From contig QXVZ01018818.1 of NCBI GenBank assembly GCA_008931825.1, positions 7,201-33,925 on the forward strand: a stretch of 26,725 nt of DNA, given 5' to 3'. Numbering within the stretch: position 1 is the first letter of the stretch; every line of letters starts with the position of its first letter. Shown piece after piece: positions 20,089 through 26,725 of this stretch. This stretch comes from Phallusia fumigata (lineage: Eukaryota > Chordata > Ascidiacea > Phlebobranchia > Ascidiidae). The notes beneath the pieces are model-generated. The model saw only the letters and a list, made by a program, of their open reading frames with translations, made no database searches and was not told the DNA's origin. Position numbers and translations under genes: made by a program.

Positions 20089-22731
20089 ATGGCAGGAATG
20101 GGACATGGCAGACATTTTGAAACAGGTATGGTATAATTGCACTTATTTACCTACCTATTTTTGTTGTTTCTAACCAGTTAGGACTGTGTTGCTGATAGCC
20201 TATGTCAAATGCTTTTATATTAGTGATAATTTCTTCATTTTTGGTAACTTTTCATTGCCTTTTATTGTGGTGCCCTTGGCGTTTTAACATTGTACAGTTT
20301 TGTTTGCAATTTTGACAACAGCAATTCTTTGATAATAATGAACCTCAAGGAGTTAAGTCCCATTCTGTCTCCAAATAGTGCATGAATATTTTCTGCGGCT
20401 CTAACAGATGATTTTAAACATTCATTACTGCTAGTAGAAGAACTGCTATTCACTAAGCTGCATGTTAACTTGTGTGTGGAAAAGTTGCTTATTGGCCCAG
20501 GTGTTGCAAATATTTGCAAAAGAATTAAATTATTAATTGCCAAACAATAGTTTGATGCAATGAATTTTAAAGGATCAACTGCACCTCCTCCACCAGAAAA
20601 AGATGTTCTTCGGGTTTACAGCATGAAGTTTTGTCCATTTGCTCAGAGGTTGATGTTGGTTTTAGCTGCAAAGGGTGTAAAGTAAGCACATTTTTAAATN
20701 CAAAAGAATTAAATTAATAATTGCCAAACAATAGTTTGATGCAATGAATTTTAAAGGATCAACTGCACCTCCTCCACCAGAAAAAGATGTTCTTCGGGTT
20801 TACAGCATGAAGTTTTGTCCATTTGCTCAGAGGTTGAAGTTGGTTTTAGCTGCAAAGGATGTAAAGTAAGCACATTTTTAAATGCAGATAACAGAAAACT
20901 AGAGCACCTCATTTTGAACATTTTTAACAATATTTCTGTGATCTTTGCACTTTTCCCAAACCATTTTTTTGTTAGTTTTATGGAATACACAGCAAATATT
21001 GTGCAAGGCTGAGACTAAATTTGAAATTGCTTGATTAAAATTACTTCAAGAAACGGACAATCGTACACAAAACACGATACGTAAAAAAGTAACAATAAAT
21101 GGGATAGGCAATGTCTGGAACACAAGAATAGTGAAGTAATTTGTATTTGACATGTAAGTTAGTTGATGAATTTTTACAAAAAATGTGGTTTTACACAAAA
21201 ATAGGGTCAATTTTATTAAAAAAGACATTTTAAATACAATTTTGTGGAACAATATAGCCTCGTTTATCTCATATTAGTGTCTACCGAACATTTTATTCTG
21301 TGTGGATCTCCAGTTAAGATTAAATGAAGCATTTGGGTCTTTGTAACAAAAGTTTGCTGACCGCTGTCCTAAACCATAAAGTAACAGTGAAGAAATGTTT
21401 CCTGTAAAATAAGAAAGCAAACATACATACACTGAGCATATCAAATGTTTTTCATTTTTTGTCAAATAAAGTTTTGTACAGTCATTCTGTCCAAAGCCAC
21501 CAAGATGGTTAAGTGGTTAGCGCAACTGCCTTGTGCACACAAGGTTGTGGGTTCTAATCCCATCTCGGTCACTTGTGTTTCCCTGAGCAAGAAACTTAAG
21601 CAGCATTGCTCCAACCCAGAGGAACCCCATGGGTTGACCCAAATTGAAGTCACGAACTTTCAAAAATGAAAAAAATGAAATAAAAAATGATCCAACGAAA
21701 CTGCAATGACGCAGGTAGCTCGACAGCGGACTTATAAAGAGCATAGCGCATTCAGGCATTGCTCTGCCTTCCGAGAATAAAATGAAAGAAATAAACAAAC
21801 AGAGCAAACTTCAGCCACACAGCACCTTTGACTATAGATACAGCATCACTTAAATCTCTTTTCTTCTTTGTAGACATGAAACAATCAATGTTAACCTTGT
21901 GAAGAAGCCTGATTGGTACTTCGAAAAAAATCCACGAGGTCTTGTTCCTACAATAGAAATCAATGGTGAAATAATCTATGAATCAGATATAACCTCCGCA
22001 TATGTTGATGAAGTTTATCCTGGTAGAAAATTGACAACTCAAGATCCAATGAAAAAAGCCAAAGAGCAAATTTTGCTGGGTGATCATGCGAAGGTGTGTA
22101 ACATATCACTTTTTGTTACATTCTCTGTAATTGGTATAGAGTATGAGGTCATCTTCATGAAAGAAAAAACATTTTCTAAGGTTTTCTTTAGTGGGTGAAG
22201 CATCCTAAATTTTGTGTGTGGTATACCTACCTACCTTAATAGAATACTTTTTGTTTTATTCTTTTGATGTGGTGAATTTGGTTTATCAATAGTTACAGTC
22301 GAGTATCAAACAATATATGAAACTAATCAATAATCAAATAAAATTTTAATTTTTAGACTATCGCGGGATTTTATGGAATTGCCACTACTCAAGAAAAGGA
22401 AAAACGGGTTGAGGGTAGACAAAAAGTTACCGTCGGTTTAACGAGTTTGGAAAAGTTTTTATCAGAAGCAAAAACCACCTTTGTGTGTGGAGAGCAGCCA
22501 GGATTTACTGATTACATGATGTGGCCTCACATAGAGCGCCTTTGTGTGTATCTAGGGTACACATTTTCAGAATTTCCCAATGTGAAAAAGTTTTTTGATT
22601 GTATGGCTAATGATGCAGCTGTGCAAGCTTGTACATTGCCAAACGAGTTGCACGATACATTTAAAGCGGGTTTTAAGTCAAAAGATATTCAATATGACAT
22701 TGGCACTGTTGAAGAGTATAACTTTAAGTAA
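20089..22731 (+). CDS. GSTO: Glutathione S-transferase omega, gene 2
   Basis: Exons: 20089-20125, 20757-20865 (or its near copy 20573-20681, see the N at 20700), 21874-22093 and 22357-22731; same lengths and phases as gene 1; 246 aa. The active-site motif is Cys33-Pro34-Phe35 (codon TGT at 20816-20818, and 20632-20634 in the other copy), as expected for an omega GST. GLVP at 71-74 and E85-S86 form the glutathione site, and DYMMWPHIERL marks the C-terminal domain. It should act as a cytosolic glutathione-dependent thioltransferase or dehydroascorbate reductase, by family. Compared with gene 1 it differs mostly in exon 4 (FYGIATTQ, VCGEQ, ERLCVYL, NELHDTFKAGFKSK). A SINE sits in intron 2. Poly(A) candidates: AATAAA at 22812-22817, ATTAAA at 22836-22841, AATAAA at 23191-23196. 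Confidence 0.9.
20517..20883 (+). repeat. 183-bp direct repeat around a single N (duplicated exon 2, probable artefact)
   Basis: Positions 20517-20699 and 20701-20883 repeat the end of intron 1, all of exon 2 and the start of intron 2, on either side of the N at 20700. The two exon copies differ by Met against Lys (QRLMLVL against QRLKLVL) and Gly against Asp (AAKGVK against AAKDVK). Both keep Cys33. Unmerged alleles are the simplest reading; the Lys form agrees with genes 1 and 3. Confidence 0.82.
21482..21802 (+). mobile_element. tRNA-derived SINE in intron 2 of GST gene 2
   Basis: The insertion is defined by comparison with gene 1 intron 2: GTTTTGTACAG runs straight into AGCAAACTTCAGCC at about 15071-15095, whereas here 321 bp separate the two halves. 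The head carries a Pol III A box-like TGGTTAAGTGGT (21506-21517) and a B box GGTTCTAATCC (21550-21560), so it derives from a tRNA. A body of about 200 bp follows, ending in AATGAAAGAAATAAACAAAC. Only ACAG is shared at the two edges, so the target duplication is short or eroded. Related reverse copies lie at 8691-8915 and 25667-25820. It arrived after the gene 1/gene 2 duplication. Confidence 0.9.
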
Positions 22732-23575
22732 AGAACTTCTGGGGAAGTGGCACACACTGTTCCGGTATTGTACAAATTAAACTACTTAGGTCTGTCAAAA
22801 CAGCACCATTGAATAAATGAACATTTACACCTTGTATTAAAATTGTTTCTACTCTCATGTGTTTTACACTTCCTGTCATATTTAAACATGTTTTTTTCGG
22901 TAGAAACTACCTACAACTAAATGTGTTGCACAGATCTAACAATTCTTTTTTTGTGTGTTTATTGTTACTTGTTTCCCACCATTGCCCTGCAGGTTGTTAC
23001 TGCAATAGTGTTAGTGCAATTACAAAGCATCTTGTGTGTTTCCCTTTGTTTACAACTATTCAAGGGTGTGCTATTTTTTATGTTGCTGTTTACAAAACTC
23101 GGCTTTGCTACTTTGTCACCACACGTCATGTTTTAAACATGTCTTACTGTTAACAGTTTTGCTAATTTTGAAATCCTTTTTATGGCACTTAATAAAATGT
23201 ATTAGGTGGGTTTTTGCTGGGTGTAATTCAAGTTCGTTTGCCTTTTGGTACGTTTCAAGAAATATATGTACGCAACTCACGGTTTCATAAAAATAATATC
23301 TGCAGAAAAACACAGACCAATACTCGAGTTGAGTTGAGTTAATTTTGCGTGGCGAGAGAAACCACTTTGTGTAGAGTCGCCTGCCGGTTGCCAGGCGAAA
23401 CACTTGTCTTTGGTTTGTCTTCATCAATATTGAACACAAAGATAGTGGCTTTGTCTTTGATTGAATTAAAGTTAATACATCATAGGCGCAGTAGGGCGGA
23501 TGTGACTGTCACATTCCATCAGCGAAGCATCCGTTTTCATGCTTAGCGTGCATTTAGAGCATTTTGGGATACTGG
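22732..23575 (+). other. 3' flank of GST gene 2
   Basis: Similar to 16818-17460 and to 18110-18260 behind gene 1, without the approximately 650 bp and MITE present there. It contains the poly(A) signals noted for gene 2. No further gene seen. Confidence 0.55.
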
Positions 23576-23680
23576 TAGAGTTGCCAACCGTCCTTTAATT
23601 CAAAAGGTCAATCTTTTATTTAGCTCTATTTGTTCTTGTCCTTTATTGAGAGTTGAAACGACACTATTTGCACTTAAATC
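23576..23680. mobile_element. Partial hAT MITE, relative of 12402-12827
   Basis: It starts TAGAGTTGCCAACCGTCC and matches the first 100 or so bases of the 12402 element, including TCTTTTATTTAGCT, TTGTCCTTTATT and GACACTATTTG. The gene 1 flank lacks DNA from about 23560 to 23895, so the insertion may extend that far, but I could not find the right terminal repeat or a target duplication. Probably decayed or truncated. Confidence 0.55.
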
Positions 23681-24249
23681 GTTCAAATTAAACCAAAAAA
23701 TGTTGACTGAAATTATAATTTTAAAGTGTTTACTTCTTGTAAGAGTGCAGATTCTGAAATAGTGTTTGCACTGGCGGAATAACCTGAACATACAGTTTTC
23801 CAATTCATTCAAATAAACACAAATTTACAATTACAATCCGTACTTCTGCAGAATATACCCTTTTCAACGTTTTGACAAGCGCCGCTGTCGTTATTAGAAG
23901 TTTTTTGTTGATGATGACAACAGCTATGTCAATGCATAAAACATGGTCTGTATGGTTCCATGAAAAATGCTGACTCCCCAAGTTGTAAAAGAGGCAACCG
24001 CTCATAACTTTATTTTTTTAAATTATTCTTCATGTTTTTTTATTGTGAGTACTATGAAAGTATATTTTGAAAAAAACAACAACATACAAATCATAACCAT
24101 TTATTCAACCAATCTTTATTTACTTCACAATGCTACTGCTTTTTACAATTTCAACAGTAGTGATATCACATAAATTTTACCCTAAAATCCAACCCAACTA
24201 ATAGTGCCCTGTGTTGTGCCAATAATGACGTCACAAAGGCGTTGATGTC
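23681..24249. other. Gene-free spacer before gene 3
   Basis: AT-rich, with no gene. TTGTTGATGATGACAACAG at 23907-23925 is shared with the gene 1 flank (18269-18287). A CRE-like ATGACGTCAC lies near 24226. Confidence 0.45.
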
Positions 24250-24752
24250 AGCTTCCGAGGCGCGGTGGAGCCGCATCGGCAGCGTGTTTTAAAATTTGTG
24301 AGCATTTTTTTTACTTAGGGACCGTTAAAATATGGTCTGAACAGAAGAATAGGCTTGTATTTTTGTTGAGATTTAGCCTTTGTAAAAATTATACCTATTT
24401 TCAGTGTTCAAAATAGGACCGTCGTGGAAAAATGTCACCCAGAGTCATCCCAATGAATTAAGTACTTTCATTTGCTTTGTTACGAACTAATATTGCCACG
24501 TTTCCGACGTTATTGTGCACAGACTGATCAGTGTTAATGGCATTGATGCTAACAACAAACCCGGAATGTTATATGCCGCTAAAAACCCTAAACATATCAT
24601 TTTGTGTCGTTCTGTGTGTTGACGGGTGAGACTGCCTTTAAGCTGTAATGGCATTGTTTTCCCGGTTATAATAAGATTCGATTTGATTATTTGTAGGATT
24701 CTGCGCTGCAGCATAATATACTCCACCTGGTAGACTGTGAAGCTTGTTTAAC
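24250..24752 (+). promoter_or_regulatory. Upstream region of GST gene 3
   Basis: This region is conserved with 18815-19388, which marks it as the promoter and leader of the gene-3 type and as different from the gene 1/2 promoter. The best shared block runs from TTTTGTGTCGTTCTGTGTG (24600) to the start codon. No conserved TATA box stands out; TATAATAA near 24666 is a weak candidate. Confidence 0.45.
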
Positions 24753-26725
24753 ATGTCTGGAATGGGAAATGAAAGACATCTGGAAACTGGTATATTGTTG
24801 TTGATGTTTGTGGAGACTAAAGTGATATGAACATGGATGCTCAATGTCGAATAATCAATCAGTCTAGAAAAGTTTTTTTTCAAATGTAGACGCTTGACCC
24901 AACCTAATTAATGACGAAAAATGGGAAAATACCCTTTTGTATTATCTGCAACCCGAAATTGTTTTGACGGAAAAACAACCCTTAAAAACGTGTGGTTATT
25001 ATGATTAGGCACTAAAGTTTGTAGAAAACCGTTGATAAGCTGATCATAACCAATTTCAATTAGGCATATATACATATTTTGTTGATGAAACATTTTTAAC
25101 AGAGGCACCAGACTAATTGCGTCCAATGTTTCCTATTAACTGTCGGTTGGCAATGCACTATTCTGCTTAATTTTTAATGAAAAGGAAGCAGACGGTGTTT
25201 TCACTAGCGTGAACACAAAAGACAACGTGATGTGCGCTTGCCTAATTGCACAAGTCCTGTCCGGAAATATGGGACGCCCTTTTGGTTTCGCTTGGAGCAT
25301 AGGACACACGTCGCTTCATTTATTTTACTTAAAATTATGTAATAATATGTTGGTTTAGCACAACATACTGCCCCATTGTTTGTTGTTCTACGAAAAAGAA
25401 GCATATTATTGAATCATCCTAAAAATAAGAGTTTTTGGTTTGTTGTTATAGGTTCTCTCGAACCGCCAAATCCTGTAAAGGACGTTGTTCGAGTTTATGG
25501 AATGAAGTTTTGTCCTTATGTGCACCGTCTAAAACTTGTCCTGGCTGCCAAAGAAGTCCAGTACGTGGTTCAATTATGTTGCAGTGTGCTGTTAGTTTTT
25601 TGTTTCTGCTTATATTAAGGAAGACCACTGTCTAGAGCAGTTCATTAACCGGCCGGTTTCACCAGGTTGTTTGTTTATTTCATTTTATCCTCGGTAGGCA
25701 AAAACGTCAATGCGTAGTACTCACAATGGATCTATCCTCGAGCTGCCTGTTAATTTGGCCCAACCCATGGGGTTCCACTGGGTTGGAGCAATGCCACACA
25801 AATTTCTTGCTCAGAAAAACAGTTTAAAGACTAGGACAAGAGTTAAAATCAGCAACATTACTACTAGGCGTTTTAATAACAACGCAATCTTGATAAAATG
25901 CTTACAAATCAGCGGGTCTACATTCTTCTGCTCTATGCAATTTCCTCACACAACCAATAACCTGTGGTTATCGATTTAAACCAAATTCCAGACACGAAAC
26001 GATAAACATCAATCTGGGAAGAAAACCCGAGTGGTATTTTAACAAAAATCCGAGAGGCCTGGTTCCAGCCCTCGAAATCAACGATGACATTATTTACGAG
26101 TCTGACATCACTGCCGCTTACATCGATGCTGTTTATCCCGGAAGAAAATTGATGACTGAAAATCCGCTGAAAAAAGCCAAGGAGCAGATGTTGCTGGGAG
26201 ACTACGAAAAGGTTTGGTAATATTTTAACAAAAAAGGTGATGACATTTTGGAAACTAATGTCTACTTCTGTCACAATTCTTAGGATAAGTTGTACTTTCG
26301 TAATTATGTTACAGCTTCATACATCTCCTTTTCTTCAGTTTTTTGAGCTTTTCGTGTTTAAATGCTTGCGTATCTGGTGCAATCCCCAATTTCCGCATCA
26401 CTGGTGGTGACATGAGTTCATGCCAAAACGCTAGAATGGTAAAACATGTTGCTTTAAACCACCATTTAAGCCAATATCAGGCCGTAAACTTTTAAACAAT
26501 ACCCTGATCTGAAAATACTGATACCCAAAAGGCCTCAAGGGTATAAAAAAGTCACCTAACCATGACAGCGTTGTAAAAATGATTTGTTTAATATATAATT
26601 GTGCTTTTTATACCAAGTTGATTGGCCCAATTGTCGGCTTACAGGCAATAAGTGGCTACTACACTTATGTTTTATCATCCGATCATGAGAAAAAGAAACA
26701 GGCAATTGAAACTGCAAAACTTGGA
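24753..26725 (+). CDS. GSTO: Glutathione S-transferase omega, gene 3 (3' end outside the window)
   Basis: Exons: 24753-24789, 25452-25560, 25992-26211 and 26645 onward, cut by the window end after 27 codons of exon 4. Exon lengths and phases match genes 1 and 2. The visible 149 aa include RVYGMKF, Cys33-Pro34-Tyr35 (TGT at 25511-25513), GLVP at 71-74, E85-S86 and the linker into the helical domain (AISGYYTYVLSSDHEKKK). It has the catalytic Cys, so an omega-class thioltransferase or reductase role is expected. It is more diverged from genes 1 and 2 than they are from each other (for example SLEPPNPVKD against STAPPPPEKD, and YVHRL against FAQRL). Intron 2 contains a reversed SINE fragment. What lies beyond the window is unknown, including whether the frame stays open. 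Confidence 0.85.
25667..25820 (-). mobile_element. SINE fragment, reverse strand, in intron 2 of gene 3
   Basis: On the plus strand it carries GTTTGTTTATTTCATTTTATC, then CTCGAGCTGCCTG, TTGGCCCAACCCATGGGGTT, TGGGTTGGAGCAATGC and TTTCTTGCTCAG. These are reverse complements of body and tail parts of the SINE at 21482-21802. The middle of the body is missing, and the tRNA head is absent. Confidence 0.8.

Larger units (their letters stand above)
19520..24870 (+). repeat. Tandem duplication unit, copy 2
   Basis: Counterpart of 13004-19515. It holds the gene 2 promoter, gene 2, its 3' flank and the promoter plus exon 1 of gene 3. Similarity to copy 1 ends inside gene 3 intron 1, just after TCTAGAAAAGT (about 24864-24874), where copy 1 switches at 19515-19520 to gene-2-promoter sequence. 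That switch is the duplication junction. Confidence 0.78.

Noticed and set aside
20573-20865. Mutually exclusive alternative exons 2 in gene 2
   Set aside because: The duplication boundary coincides with a single N, the same pattern as two other N sites in the window; an unmerged allele is simpler.
21496-21572. Functional tRNA gene
   Set aside because: A and B boxes are present but the acceptor stem does not close properly and the sequence continues into a SINE body with truncated copies elsewhere.
21445-21669. 74-codon plus-strand frame with WLAQLPCAHKVVGSNP
   Set aside because: This is simply the translation of the tRNA-derived head of the SINE, a common false protein.
1-26725. CRISPR array, bacterial operon or phage-like system
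   Set aside because: Introns, SINEs, hAT MITEs and animal-type GST and EF-hand genes mark the window as metazoan; no regularly spaced repeats of the CRISPR kind are present.

Overview
This is animal (metazoan) genomic DNA: AT-rich, with GT-AG introns of a few hundred bases up to about 1.4 kb, TATA-type promoters, a tRNA-derived SINE family and hAT-type MITEs. The style of the DNA suggests an invertebrate deuterostome, perhaps a tunicate such as Ciona. That is an impression from the sequence, not something shown.

Layout. Positions 1-9.8 kb hold no gene I can support. They contain a non-autonomous hAT element with a perfect 8-bp target duplication (607-1552), SINE remnants, small tandem repeats, two tandem octamer motifs and a small cluster of CRE-like sites. 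Positions 9800-10663 (+) hold a two-exon calmodulin-like EF-hand gene of 191 aa. Positions 10.7-13.0 kb are gene-free and include a second, older hAT MITE (12402-12827). From 13.0 kb to the end lies a tandem array of omega-class glutathione S-transferase genes, all on the + strand. Gene 1 is 13332-16817, gene 2 is 20089-22731, and gene 3 starts at 24753 and runs off the window in exon 4. All three share the same four-exon structure and splice phases (exon lengths 37, 109, 220 and, where complete, 375 nt). Genes 1 and 2 encode 246 aa each.

How the array arose. Upstream of gene 2 lies a broken copy of gene 3's promoter and first exon (19389-19418, 7 nt deleted). It is joined at about 19515-19520 to a copy of gene 1's promoter. 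This fits one tandem duplication of a unit running from the gene 1/2 promoter into intron 1 of the gene-3-type gene. The two complete genes have since diverged. Gene 1 has Ser where genes 2 and 3 have the omega-class catalytic Cys (residue 33). The two promoters share a TATA box but differ in an E-box palindrome and an AP-1/NF-E2-like site.

Assembly warning. Three single N bases (10797, 16061, 20700) each sit between two nearly identical direct repeats (113, about 695 and 183 bp). They duplicate, respectively, the 3' flank of the EF-hand gene, exon 4 of GST gene 1 and exon 2 of GST gene 2. These look like contig overlaps or alleles that were not merged, so the apparent extra exons are probably not real.
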